Source: Candidatus Bathyarchaeota archaeon (GTDB taxonomy: Archaea > Thermoproteota > Bathyarchaeia > Bathyarchaeales > Bathycorpusculaceae). From it: 22,384 bases of DNA. The notes under the pieces were generated by a model that saw only the letters and a program-made list of their open reading frames with translations, made no database searches and had not been told where the DNA came from. The translations under genes were made by a program, and so were the position numbers. The stretch is taken from positions 1 through 22,384 of the forward strand of contig PIYA01000003.1 of NCBI GenBank assembly GCA_003601785.1. Reading direction: 5' to 3'. The stretch's first letter is position 1. Each line of letters opens with the position of its first letter. Shown piece after piece: positions 1 through 7,855 of the stretch.

Positions 1-2433
1 GACGTCCTTGAGGTTGAGGGGCGATGGCAGAGGTTCTGGGAAGAGAAGGGCGTATACCGTTTCGACTGGAACGATAAGACTCGTCCAGTTTTCAGCATTG
101 ACACTCCGCCGCCTTATCCTTCAGGCGAGTTTCACATGGGTCTTGTTTTGAACTGGACATACTTTGACATAGTAGCCAGATACAAGCGTATGAGAGGTTA
201 CAACGTGTTTTTCCCTCAGGGATGGGATTGCCACGGGTTACCCACGGAAGTGGAAGTGGAAAAGAAGTATGGGATCAAAAAGACGGATGTCCCCACTGAT
301 AAGTTTAGAAAACTGTGTGAAGAGCACGTGGATGAGTACATCAAAAAAATGAAGGAAGCCATTACACGACTTGGATGTTCAATAGATTGGAAAACTGAGT
401 ACAAAACAATGGATCCTGACTATTGGAGGCGCACCCAACTGTCCTTCGTGCTCCTCTATAAAAAGGGGTTCATCTATCGAGGGAAGCATCCGATAAACTG
501 GTGTCCGAGATGTGAAACAGCCATAGCGGACGCTGAAGTGGAGTATCAGACGAGAACAGCTAAGTTACACTACATCAAGTTCAAAGTTGAAAACAACGGT
601 TTTTTGATGATAGCCACCACGAGACCTGAGCTTATTCCAGCATGCGTAGCGGTTGCTGTGAATCCTCACGACGGGCGTTACAAGGAATACGTCGGTAAAG
701 AGATTCATGTACCGACAACCAGCAGGAAAGTGCAAATCATAACAGACGAGGATGTGGATCCAGAGTTCGGAACAGGAGTTGTGATGATATGTACATACGG
801 AGACAAAGCCGACGTGAAAACCGTTGCGAAACACAAACTGCCAGTTATACAGTGCATAGATGAAAAGGGAAGAATGAACAAGAACGCTGGAAAGTACGTG
901 GGATTAACGATAGAAGAAGCAAAAAAAGCCATAGTTGAAGACTTGAAGAAAGAAGGGTTGCTTGAAAAAATAGAAAACATAAAGCAAGAGGTAGGTGTTT
1001 GCTGGAGATGCCACACTCCGATAGAGATTCTTGACAGAAAGCAATGGTTTATGAAGACGAGAATTCTCACAGATCGCGTTGAAAAGGAAGCGCTTGAGAT
1101 CACATGGTATCCAGACTACATGAAATACAGGCTGATCGACTGGGCGAAATCCTTGGATTGGGACTGGGTGATATCCCGACAGCGGGTCTTTGCAACACCA
1201 ATACCCATATGGTACTGCAAGAATTGTGGGGAAACAATTTTGGCTGAACCAGAATGGTTACCAATAGATCCCCGAGTGGAAAAACCAAAAATCGACAAGT
1301 GCCCGAAATGCGGTTCAACGGAGTTTGAACCGGAAAGAGATGTCTTGGACACGTGGATGGACTCGTCAATAACTTGCGCCGTACACGCTGGCTGGCCTGA
1401 TCGGAAGGACTGGAAGCGACTGTTTCCTGCCGACTTGCACGCCTCGGGTATAGATATTATACGCACATGGGCTTACTATCTGATGGTTAGGCATTTGGCC
1501 TTGTTTGATGAGAAACCTTACAAGAGCTGCTTGATTAACGGCATGGTTCTGGGGACAGATGGGAGGATGATGCACAAGTCTCTGGGCAATTACGTGGCTT
1601 CCTCCGAGGTGTTTTCAAAGTACGGTGCAGACGCGACAAGGCAGTGGGCTGCGGGTGGCGGTGCTACGGGTTCTGATATACCGTTCCGATGGCCAGATGT
1701 TGAATTTGGCTGGCGTTTTTTGATCAAACTTTGGAACGCGGCACGCTTTGTGAGCCATCAATTGAAAGATTACAAACCAGACGAAGAAGAATATGCTCTC
1801 CAGCCATTAGACAGGTGGATTCTGAGCAAGGCTGAAAAACTGACCGAGAAGGTGACAGAAGCTCTAGAGAACTGTCAGTTCAACATAGCTACGGATGAGA
1901 TCCGCAACTTCGCTTGGCACGTTCTCTGCGACTGTTACATAGAAGCCGTGAAAGACAGATTGTACAAGCCTGAAGTCTACGGGGAAGAGAAGAAAAGGGC
2001 GGCACAGTACACGCTGTACACGGTTTTATACAGAATCTTGCAGCTTTTGGCGCCGATTGCACCGCACATAACGGAGGAGATATACCAAACAATGTACGCT
2101 GAGGAAAAGGGTTACGAGAGCATACATTTGTCCCCTTGGCCTGCGGTAAACGAGAAACTTATGGATGAAGAAGCTGAAAAAAGTGGAGATCTAATAATGG
2201 CTGTAATAACTGAAGTTAGAAGGGAGAAAGCTGAAAAACGCATGCCTCTGAACACGCAAATCAAAAAGCTAACAATTTACGCTGGAGAAAAAGATATAGC
2301 AGAATCGATAGAGAGAGGAAGAGAGGACATAACCGGCACTTGCAAAGCCTTGAAAATAGAGATTGTAGCGTCAACTGGTGAGGGCAGAGAGGTTAAGCCT
2401 TACGGCAACGTTAGATTTGTAGCTGAATATTAA
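1..2433 (+). CDS. valS: Valine--tRNA ligase (5' truncated by window edge)
   Basis: Charges tRNA-Val with valine in the cytosol and edits mischarged threonine. The frame is open from base 1, so the N-terminus lies outside the window; probably only about ten residues are missing, since the usual N-terminal WQRFWEEKGVYRF region is present. Counting from base 1, the class Ia HIGH-type motif is PPPYPSGEFHMG (36-47). The CP1 editing domain carries TTRPE (206-210). Paired Cys knuckles (C168/C171 with C334/C337, and C406/C409 with C434/C437) suggest bound zinc. The KMSKS loop reads MMHKS-LGN (523-530), an unusual variant. The anticodon-binding helical domain starts near WNAARFVS, and the C-terminal part follows. 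About 810 residues are visible, normal for an archaeal ValRS. The aspartate dehydrogenase gene begins 12 bases downstream, probably co-transcribed. Confidence 0.97.
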   Translation, partial: DVLEVEGRWQRFWEEKGVYRFDWNDKTRPVFSIDTPPPYPSGEFHMGLVLNWTYFDIVARYKRMRGYNVFFPQGWDCHGLPTEVEVEKKYGIKKTDVPTDKFRKLCEEHVDEYIKKMKEAITRLGCSIDWKTEYKTMDPDYWRRTQLSFVLLYKKGFIYRGKHPINWCPRCETAIADAEVEYQTRTAKLHYIKFKVENNGFLMIATTRPELIPACVAVAVNPHDGRYKEYVGKEIHVPTTSRKVQIITDEDVDPEFGTGVVMICTYGDKADVKTVAKHKLPVIQCIDEKGRMNKNAGKYVGLTIEEAKKAIVEDLKKEGLLEKIENIKQEVGVCWRCHTPIEILDRKQWFMKTRILTDRVEKEALEITWYPDYMKYRLIDWAKSLDWDWVISRQRVFATPIPIWYCKNCGETILAEPEWLPIDPRVEKPKIDKCPKCGSTEFEPERDVLDTWMDSSITCAVHAGWPDRKDWKRLFPADLHASGIDIIRTWAYYLMVRHLALFDEKPYKSCLINGMVLGTDGRMMHKSLGNYVASSEVFSKYGADATRQWAAGGGATGSDIPFRWPDVEFGWRFLIKLWNAARFVSHQLKDYKPDEEEYALQPLDRWILSKAEKLTEKVTEALENCQFNIATDEIRNFAWHVLCDCYIEAVKDRLYKPEVYGEEKKRAAQYTLYTVLYRILQLLAPIAPHITEEIYQTMYAEEKGYESIHLSPWPAVNEKLMDEEAEKSGDLIMAVITEVRREKAEKRMPLNTQIKKLTIYAGEKDIAESIERGREDITGTCKALKIEIVASTGEGREVKPYGNVRFVAEY

Positions 2434-2445
2434 AAGCATTAGAAG

Positions 2446-3195
2446 ATGATGAGATTGAAAAAAGTTGGGATAATAGGATGCGGAGCGATAGGAACCCTAA
2501 TCTCAAACGCAATAGAAAAGGGGATCATAAAATGCGACGAGCTGATTCTTTACGACCGCAACGTGGAAAGGGCTGAAAAAATCAGAGATTCCCTGCATGT
2601 TCCCGTCACCGTTGTGAAAGGTCTAGAGGAAATGCTGAGGCTTAAACCAACGGTTATAGTTGAAGCAGCATCTCAACAGGCGGTTAAGGAGTACATAGAC
2701 AGAATTTTGACAGAAAACATCGAGTTGATAGTTATGAGTGTGGGAGCACTTCTGGATTCAAAGGTGAAGAGCGAAAAAGTTCACATACCATCGGGAGCCA
2801 TAGGTGGTTTGGACGCGATTTCCAGCGCCATGACCGCTGGAGTGAATGAAGTTGTCTTGACTACGAGGAAGAACCCTAAAGCTCTAGATATGAATAACAG
2901 AGAGGAAAAAACGGTTTTTGAAGGAAGTGCTAGAGAAGCCGTCAGGCGTTTCCCAAGGGAAATGAATGTTGCCGCCACTTTAGCTTTGACAACAAAACCG
3001 GAAAAAGTGAAGGTGCGGGTGATTTCAGACCCTAAGGTGGAGAGAAACGTGCATGAAATCAGGGTTAAATGGAAACACGGTGACATGCAGTTTAAATTTG
3101 CGAACGAACCGCATCCAGAAAACCCTAGGACAAGTGCCCTTGCAGCGTGGTCTGCCATAAGTTTGCTGAAAAAAATTCTGGAGAAACACGCTTAA
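2446..3195 (+). CDS. nadX: L-aspartate dehydrogenase (NadX type)
   Basis: Predicted to oxidise L-aspartate with NAD(P)+ to iminoaspartate, the first step of NAD synthesis in organisms lacking aspartate oxidase; it may instead serve aspartate catabolism. The N-terminal Rossmann fold is clear (VGIIGCGAIG, residues 7-16). The family-typical segment HIPSGAIGGLDAI lies near 113-125, and FPREMNVAATLAL near 165-177. The length (249 aa) fits the family (about 235-270). Two ATG codons stand in tandem at 2446 and 2449 and no strong ribosome binding site decides between them. The gene starts 12 bases after valS, so the two are probably co-transcribed. No nadA or nadC lies in the window, so the pathway assignment rests on family knowledge only. 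Confidence 0.88.
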   Translation: MMRLKKVGIIGCGAIGTLISNAIEKGIIKCDELILYDRNVERAEKIRDSLHVPVTVVKGLEEMLRLKPTVIVEAASQQAVKEYIDRILTENIELIVMSVGALLDSKVKSEKVHIPSGAIGGLDAISSAMTAGVNEVVLTTRKNPKALDMNNREEKTVFEGSAREAVRRFPREMNVAATLALTTKPEKVKVRVISDPKVERNVHEIRVKWKHGDMQFKFANEPHPENPRTSALAAWSAISLLKKILEKHA

Positions 3196-3198
3196 AAT

Positions 3199-3996
3199 TT
3201 AGGGTTTTAACCCTGTTCTAACATCAACCCATATTTTCTCACCTATCTTTCTATAACCAATCTTTTCGTAAACTCGGATGGCTGGGTAATTATTCGACCT
3301 AACAAACAACGCCGCTTTTTCGGCTTTTCTTAAAGCCTCTTGAGTCACCGCAGATGTTGCTAACGTCGCGTAACCCTTGTTTCTTTGCTGCGGATGCGTG
3401 TAGACTCCACCTATCATCCACACTTGCGGTAGTTGAATGAATGAGCCAGCGTAGGAGATTAGTTTATGGTTGTTGTTTATGAAAACTCCGTAGACAGGCA
3501 TTTTCTTTATCATCTCCATATACTTCTTCACGGTGCCCCTTGGACGTTCTCCTCTTGTTGAGAGAAGCTCGGCTAATTCTTCAGCATCGCCTTTAGTGCT
3601 TAATCTGCGTACAAGGTTTGACCTGAAGAATCTTGCTTTTCCTCTTTCAACGAGCATCCAGTCCTCAACATAGGTTTTTGCGTCCGGAAACTTTTCCTTC
3701 ACGATTGGGAGTAAACTTGGTGGAGTGTGCATTATGAAACGTTTTTCACTCACATGTTCAACAAGTTCTTTCGCCGCGTCTATTTCACCTTCCAGTACAA
3801 CGCTTGGAAACTCCAAGGCTGTGTAGACCAGAACGTACCCTTTCACCTGTCCGTTTTCAAAAGCCACATGCATGGTTGTATGTTTCGGCTTAAATTGGAT
3901 GTCGTAAAACGCAAATACGTGTTTGACAACATCTAACTTGAGAAAATCAATTACGCGTTGTTTATTGTTCTCGTCAACCTTTTCAATTCTGAACAT
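3199..3996 (-). CDS. GNAT-family N-acetyltransferase
   Basis: A 265-residue protein whose C-terminal half is a GCN5-related acetyltransferase fold that would move an acetyl group from acetyl-CoA to an unknown amine. The acetyl-CoA pyrophosphate loop is visible as HPQQRNKGYA (about residues 197-206), preceded by the core strand WMIGGVYT. The C-terminal strand-helix RSNNYPAIRVYEKIGYRKIGE is the usual end of such domains. The N-terminal half (about 1-130) resembles a degenerate second GNAT lobe, as in two-domain archaeal members; this is inferred. Its start codon abuts the stop codon of the upstream aminotransferase (stop 3997-3999, start 3994-3996), so the two are translated from one transcript. 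The substrate cannot be told from sequence. Confidence 0.85.
   Translation of the reverse strand: MFRIEKVDENNKQRVIDFLKLDVVKHVFAFYDIQFKPKHTTMHVAFENGQVKGYVLVYTALEFPSVVLEGEIDAAKELVEHVSEKRFIMHTPPSLLPIVKEKFPDAKTYVEDWMLVERGKARFFRSNLVRRLSTKGDAEELAELLSTRGERPRGTVKKYMEMIKKMPVYGVFINNNHKLISYAGSFIQLPQVWMIGGVYTHPQQRNKGYATLATSAVTQEALRKAEKAALFVRSNNYPAIRVYEKIGYRKIGEKIWVDVRTGLKP
3201..3214. terminator. Palindrome at a convergent gene junction, possible two-way terminator
   Basis: AGGGTT-TT-AACCCT is a perfect 6-bp inverted repeat between the converging aspartate dehydrogenase and GNAT genes; its left end overlaps the GNAT stop codon. It is flanked by AAAATTT. In archaea hairpins are not required for termination, so the role is uncertain. 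Confidence 0.3.
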
Positions 3997-5130
3997 TTAG
4001 GCTTGGTTCCACCGTTTAACCTCTTCCATAAGTGTGTCGATTTCCTCTTCGATGTTGTAAAAGTGCGGTGAAACTCTTATTCCATGAGACCTTGCTGAGA
4101 CGACGATGTTTTTGCCGTTCAGTTTTTCAGCGAGTTCTTTTGGATTAGAGATTTTAAAGTTAACTATTCCGGAACGATATTGCTTTTCCTCCGGCGTCTG
4201 AAGCTTCAACCCTAAATCTTTAACGGTTTCTATTAGATAGTCTGTCAGCTTCAGTATTCTCCGTTCAACGTTTTCCATTCCAAAATCCAAGAACATCTTC
4301 AACGCTTGGATTATCCCTGCGATGCTTATGAAACTCGGTGTGCCAACCTCGAAACGACTTGCTGTCTCTGAAAGCTTCAAACTCCAGATATCCCAGAAGT
4401 CTATTGTCTCAAAAACTTCGGGTTTAACGCTTAACCAACCGACAAGAGGCGGTTCAAACTTTTCAACAAGTTCCCTTTTAACGTATAGGTAGCCAGCTCC
4501 CGGTGGACCCAAAAGCCACTTGTAACACGCGCATGTGAGAAAATCCACATCGTCTTTTTTAACATCTATTTTCACAGCTCCAGCGGATTGTATCGCGTCA
4601 ACAATCACGTAGGCTCCGTGTTCATGGGCTATCTCGCTTATGGCTCCTAAATCGTTGCGGAAACCGTTGAAATATTCGACGTGGCTTATCACAACAGCCA
4701 CGGTGTTATCATCCACAGCTTTTTCCATGTCTTCTAACAATATTTTTCCATTAACATTTTTCACGTAATGAACCTTTACGGGTAGACTTTTACGAAGCCA
4801 CGGATAAACAACCGAAGGATACTCCATGTCTGTTGTGACAATCTTTGAACCGGGCGGATAGCGCAGAAGGTTTGCAGCTATGTTTAAACCCATCGAGGTG
4901 TTTTCAACGATGGCTAATTCCTCTGGTTTCGCGTTTATTAGCTTCGCGAACAGGGATTTTCCACGGTCTTCCAGTTCAATCGAACTCTCTCCGAAATTCG
5001 AAAATTCTTCAACATACTTGTGCACCGCATCTGCTACGGGTTTTGGAAGAGGAGACTCAGCGGCATGATTCAAGAACACCTTGTTCTTTGTCACGGGAAA
5101 CTGTTCACGAACACTCTCCATGTCCTTCAT
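3997..5130 (-). CDS. Class V PLP-dependent aminotransferase (cysteine desulfurase / isopenicillin-N epimerase-like)
   Basis: A fold-type I pyridoxal-phosphate enzyme. The Schiff-base lysine sits in CYKWLLGPPGAGYL (K204, counted from the ATG at 5130). The PLP-ring aspartate is in VIVDAIQSAGA (D178), with the usual Gln three residues later. An N-terminal LNHAAESPLP segment fits the aminotransferase-V clan. No desulfurase-type active-site Cys loop is obvious, so a cysteine desulfurase role is not supported; the reaction is unknown. The open frame can start at a GTG at 5139, but that GTG is part of a ribosome binding site AAAGGTG (5137-5143) placed six bases before an ATG at 5130, so 5130 is preferred (377 aa). 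It is the first gene of a two-gene unit with the GNAT gene and is divergent from the YbjQ-family gene. Confidence 0.88.
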   Translation of the reverse strand: MKDMESVREQFPVTKNKVFLNHAAESPLPKPVADAVHKYVEEFSNFGESSIELEDRGKSLFAKLINAKPEELAIVENTSMGLNIAANLLRYPPGSKIVTTDMEYPSVVYPWLRKSLPVKVHYVKNVNGKILLEDMEKAVDDNTVAVVISHVEYFNGFRNDLGAISEIAHEHGAYVIVDAIQSAGAVKIDVKKDDVDFLTCACYKWLLGPPGAGYLYVKRELVEKFEPPLVGWLSVKPEVFETIDFWDIWSLKLSETASRFEVGTPSFISIAGIIQALKMFLDFGMENVERRILKLTDYLIETVKDLGLKLQTPEEKQYRSGIVNFKISNPKELAEKLNGKNIVVSARSHGIRVSPHFYNIEEEIDTLMEEVKRWNQA

Positions 5131-5136
5131 TCCAAA

Positions 5137-5143
5137 CACCTTT
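5137..5143 (-). promoter_or_regulatory. Ribosome binding site AAAGGTG deciding the aminotransferase start
   Basis: On the minus strand AAAGGTG ends six bases before the ATG at 5130. It matches the archaeal anti-Shine-Dalgarno complement GGTGA, and it overlaps the alternative GTG start at 5139, arguing against that start. Confidence 0.6.
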
Positions 5144-5210
5144 AAACTAAAATGCTAGACAAACTAAATTAATAGCATTAACTATTTTAACAGCAAGGAC
5201 AGATGGAAAC

Positions 5211-5558
5211 ATGAGCGAAAAAGAAATCATAGTAGTCACAACACCAAGCTTACCAGGATACGAAATCGTAAAAATTTTGGGTCCAGTCCACGGACTAACG
5301 GTGAGAACGAGAGGGGTTGGAGGAAAATTCGTCGCAAGCATCGAAGGGGTCTTCGGTGGAGAAGTGACTTCCTATACTTCTGAATGTGAAAAGGCTAGGA
5401 AAGAATCATTGGATAGACTTGTTGAAAAGGCGAAGAGGATGGGGGCAAACGCCATAATAGGCGTTGACTTTGAAACAAGCGACATACTCCAAGGAACAGC
5501 CACACTATTCTCAGCCTACGGAACAGCGGTCATCGTAAAACCAGTCGAGAAAAAGTAG
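5211..5558 (+). CDS. YbjQ/UPF0145 family protein
   Basis: A 115-residue single-domain protein of the YbjQ (UPF0145, often called heavy-metal-binding) family, whose members form small oligomeric rings of uncertain function. Recognisable are the N-terminal VVTTPSLPGYEIVKILGPVHGLTVR, the middle helix ECEKARKESLDRLVEKAKRMGANAIIGVDFET, and the closing strand GTAVIVKPVE. The length is normal. No strong ribosome binding site precedes the ATG. A TATA-like TATTTTAA at 5183-5190 lies about 25 bases upstream, so a leaderless transcript is plausible. A PH-like small protein follows after 33 bases. No metal ligands typical of an efflux system are evident, so the metal-binding label should be treated with caution. 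Confidence 0.88.
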   Translation: MSEKEIIVVTTPSLPGYEIVKILGPVHGLTVRTRGVGGKFVASIEGVFGGEVTSYTSECEKARKESLDRLVEKAKRMGANAIIGVDFETSDILQGTATLFSAYGTAVIVKPVEKK

Positions 5559-5591
5559 AATCCACAAAATAACAGAGGAAAACGGTGAGAA

Positions 5592-5981
5592 ATGTTGCTT
5601 TCATCAAGAAAAGAGGTAAGTCACCGCAGTTATGAAGTCATATACCTTAACGGACACAGAGCCTTCCAGAAACGAATGAAAGTTCATCTGAATTTAACGT
5701 CGAAGTTCTTAGAAATACCCGAATTCAACGCAAAGATTCCCTACGAAAAAATCACAGATGTTTACCACGTGAAAGGAGATAAGATTTCAACAATGAACCT
5801 CCTCCTCACAGGCTTGCTGGGTTTTCTAGCCTTTCCATTGACGAAAAAATTTTACATGGTGTTAGTGTACACGGACGAGACGGGTGTGGAACAGAAGCCT
5901 GTTTTTGACACAGACAAAATAGTAGAAATAGAAACAGATATCCTCAAAAGAATCGCTGATTCTTCAAAAGATAGTTTTTAA
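5592..5981 (+). CDS. Small PH-like domain protein, function unknown
   Basis: A 129-residue protein not recognised as a named family. The N-terminal part alternates short beta strands (YEVIYLNGHRAFQKRMKVHLNLTSKFLEI), followed by IPYEKITDVYHVKG. That pattern resembles bacterial pleckstrin-homology-like (bPH) domains, where the conserved PYEKI segment follows a strand pair. A hydrophobic stretch (about residues 73-86, NLLLTGLLGFLAFPL) could be a membrane-touching hairpin or a core loop. The strand FYMVLVYTDETG and a C-terminal helix finish the domain. The start is supported by GGTGAG six to ten bases upstream. It lies 33 bases after the YbjQ-family gene, probably in the same transcript, and converges on the deacetylase-family gene with a 10-base gap. 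The PH assignment is an inference from strand pattern only. Confidence 0.7.
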   Translation: MLLSSRKEVSHRSYEVIYLNGHRAFQKRMKVHLNLTSKFLEIPEFNAKIPYEKITDVYHVKGDKISTMNLLLTGLLGFLAFPLTKKFYMVLVYTDETGVEQKPVFDTDKIVEIETDILKRIADSSKDSF

Positions 5982-5991
5982 CGTTTCCAAT

Positions 5992-7083
5992 TCATCCGAA
6001 ACATTTCCATTTTTCTCTCAACAATCTTTTCAATTCCTCAACAGTGTTTTCAACGGTTTTTCGGCAATGTGAAGGTTCATTAGGCGGGTTATACGGTTCT
6101 TTGACGCGAATATCCTTCAGTCCAACCACTCCTGCAACGAGGGCGTACCAACAAATCGGCAAAACTGTTGGATTATATCCGCTTCCAGCCATCAAAACAA
6201 GTTTTCCTCCACAAACCTTCTCAGCCACCGCCTTAATTGTGCAAGATAAACTGAAAAAGCCTTTGGCTGTCAAACTCAAATCTCCAAGCATGTCCGCGAA
6301 ATGTGGATCGCTTCCACCGTTCGTGATTATGACTTCAGGTTTAAACTCCTCAGCTAAAGGAACGAAAATCTCATTTAAAGCGTAAATATATGTTTCGTCG
6401 CCCGTTCCAGGCGGCAAAGGAACGTTAACGTTGTATCCTTTTCCCTCACCCTCTCCAATCTGCCGGACAAATCCTGTTCCCGGATAAATTGTGCGGGGGT
6501 CTTGATGCAGCGAAATGTACAGCACGGTTGGGTCTCTGTAGTATATGTCGCTTGTTCCATTCCCAAAGTGGACATCATGATCCAATATCAAAAAACGTTT
6601 CACATTGTAATTCGCTCTCAAATATTCAACGAGGATGGCTACGTCGTTAAACAGACAGAAACCGCCGCCGTAACTCCTTCCAGCGTGATGGTAACCGCCA
6701 CCAATAGAAACTGCACTCTGAGCCGTACCATCATAAACGGCTTTTCCACACTCAATCGCACCACCAACAATCAGCATGGCAGCCTCAAGAATCTCTGGAG
6801 AAACAGGAGTTTCGATATCGTAAGGCTTGCGTTCTTCTGCCAAACGGAAGATTAAATCAACATATTTTTCATCATGAACTCTTAACAAGTCATTCCTTGA
6901 GGCAGGGTTAGGCTTAACAATAATTATTTGAGGAAGCTTAAGCAAGCCTTGACTCTCAAACAACCTCATTGCATTTATAAACCTGTCCCCTCTAAACGGG
7001 TGTCCTTCGCCTAGGTCATACTGCTTAAACTTTTCATGATATGTTATGACAACTTTTCCGGACAAATCCTGATTCACTCTCAA
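5992..7083 (-). CDS. Histone deacetylase / AcuC family zinc hydrolase
   Basis: A zinc-dependent deacetylase-fold enzyme (arginase/deacetylase superfamily), likely removing acetyl groups from lysine or acetylated small amines. From the TTG at 7083 (363 aa) the key sites are all present: the His pair in GGGYHHAGR (H132/H133), zinc ligands in LDHDVHFGNG (D170, H172), the third ligand in GGSDPHFADM (D259), and the catalytic Tyr in AGSGYNP (Y303). The enzyme should therefore be active. Known archaeal relatives include acetoin-utilisation-type and acetylpolyamine hydrolases; the substrate is open. The start is uncertain: TTG 7083 or GTG 7077. A TATA-like element at 7100-7105 lies about 25 bases from the GTG, which would fit a leaderless mRNA from 7077. 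The upstream coiled-coil gene ends 58 bases away and this gene appears to have its own promoter. Confidence 0.93.
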   Translation of the reverse strand: MRVNQDLSGKVVITYHEKFKQYDLGEGHPFRGDRFINAMRLFESQGLLKLPQIIIVKPNPASRNDLLRVHDEKYVDLIFRLAEERKPYDIETPVSPEILEAAMLIVGGAIECGKAVYDGTAQSAVSIGGGYHHAGRSYGGGFCLFNDVAILVEYLRANYNVKRFLILDHDVHFGNGTSDIYYRDPTVLYISLHQDPRTIYPGTGFVRQIGEGEGKGYNVNVPLPPGTGDETYIYALNEIFVPLAEEFKPEVIITNGGSDPHFADMLGDLSLTAKGFFSLSCTIKAVAEKVCGGKLVLMAGSGYNPTVLPICWYALVAGVVGLKDIRVKEPYNPPNEPSHCRKTVENTVEELKRLLREKWKCFG

Positions 7084-7099
7084 AACATAGTGATACTCG

Positions 7100-7105
7100 T
7101 ATAAA
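7100..7105 (-). promoter_or_regulatory. TATA-like element of the deacetylase gene
   Basis: Minus-strand CTTTTATACG contains TTTATA, centred about 19 bases from the TTG at 7083 and about 25 from the GTG at 7077. That spacing is typical for archaeal TATA to transcription start and favours a leaderless message beginning at 7077. Confidence 0.45.
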
Positions 7106-7115
7106 AGCTATTGCG

Positions 7116-7130
7116 GAAAGAAAAAGAGGG
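7116..7130 (-). terminator. T-rich tract after the CdvA-like gene
   Basis: Minus strand reads CCCTCTTTTTCTTTC just after the stop of the coiled-coil gene. Archaeal RNA polymerase terminates at such pyrimidine tracts. It lies just before the promoter of the deacetylase gene, which fits two separate units. Confidence 0.35.
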
Positions 7131-7141
7131 AAATTTTGCTG

Positions 7142-7855
7142 TTATTCTTCGTTTTTCTCTTCTTCAGCCTCTACCTCTTCCATTTGTTGTTCTTGTTGCT
7201 CTTCCACACTCTGGGAAGGTGTTTCAGACGGAACTTCTTGCGGTTGCTCTTGCTCTTGCTGATTCTGAATCGACTCTACCTCGGCAACTTCCACTGAAGG
7301 CTCTTGTGGGACTTCTTGAACGGTTTCTTCGGATATTTCCTCAGACTCTATAACTGAAGTTTCTTCTTCTGAAACCTCAATTTCAGGCTGAACCGCAGCC
7401 TCTTCGCTCGGTTGTTCCGCTTCTGGCTGTACAGTTTCAGCTTCCGTCTCCACAGCGCTTGAAAGCTGGTTAACGGCTTCCTGAATCGCTGCCAACTCTT
7501 GCCTTGCGTTTTCAAGCCCTGCGGATAAAAGGTCGACTTCCCTTTGATATTCCTCCTCGTTGATCTCGCCCATCACGTGTTGAATCTCAAAGTTCGCCAG
7601 AAGTATCTCTAAAGTTTTTATCTGTTGTTTAAGCTCTTCAACTTTGGAGTTCATCCGTTCAAGCAGAGCTGTCTGTTGCCTTTCGATCTCAGCTATTGCG
7701 TTCTCGATCTCCTTGTTAAATAGGTCGTAAGTGGATTGGGAGATCCTGCCGTTGCTGAGTAAACTGTCCAAAGCTTGCTTCTTTTTCTTCACAATCTCAA
7801 ATTCTTCATTTATTTTGTCAAAGGAGTGCTTCCACGAAATCAAATTTAACACCAT
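7142..7855 (-). CDS. CdvA-like coiled-coil protein with long acidic tail
   Basis: A 237-residue protein with two parts. Residues 10-133 are heptad-rich helices predicted to form coiled coils, with two related turn motifs exactly 60 residues apart: NGRISQSTYDLF (35-46) and MGEINEEEYQRE (95-106). This helix / G-x-I-x-x-x-x-Y / helix pattern resembles the coiled-coil segment of CdvA-like proteins, which in TACK archaea recruit ESCRT-III during division. The N-terminal PRC-barrel of canonical CdvA is absent. Residues 134-237 are a low-complexity tail rich in Glu, Gln, Ser, Val and Pro, with no Lys or Arg between R118 and K234. The tail should be disordered and strongly negative. The ATG at 7855 has no clear ribosome binding site. 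No ESCRT-III or Vps4 gene is in the window, so a division role is only a family-based guess. Confidence 0.7.
   Translation of the reverse strand: MVLNLISWKHSFDKINEEFEIVKKKKQALDSLLSNGRISQSTYDLFNKEIENAIAEIERQQTALLERMNSKVEELKQQIKTLEILLANFEIQHVMGEINEEEYQREVDLLSAGLENARQELAAIQEAVNQLSSAVETEAETVQPEAEQPSEEAAVQPEIEVSEEETSVIESEEISEETVQEVPQEPSVEVAEVESIQNQQEQEQPQEVPSETPSQSVEEQQEQQMEEVEAEEEKNEE

Noticed and set aside
705..1103. Long minus-strand open frames opposite valS, and similar ones opposite other genes
   Set aside because: They lie antisense to clear conserved genes, lack promoters and ribosome binding sites, and their translations are unlike real proteins.
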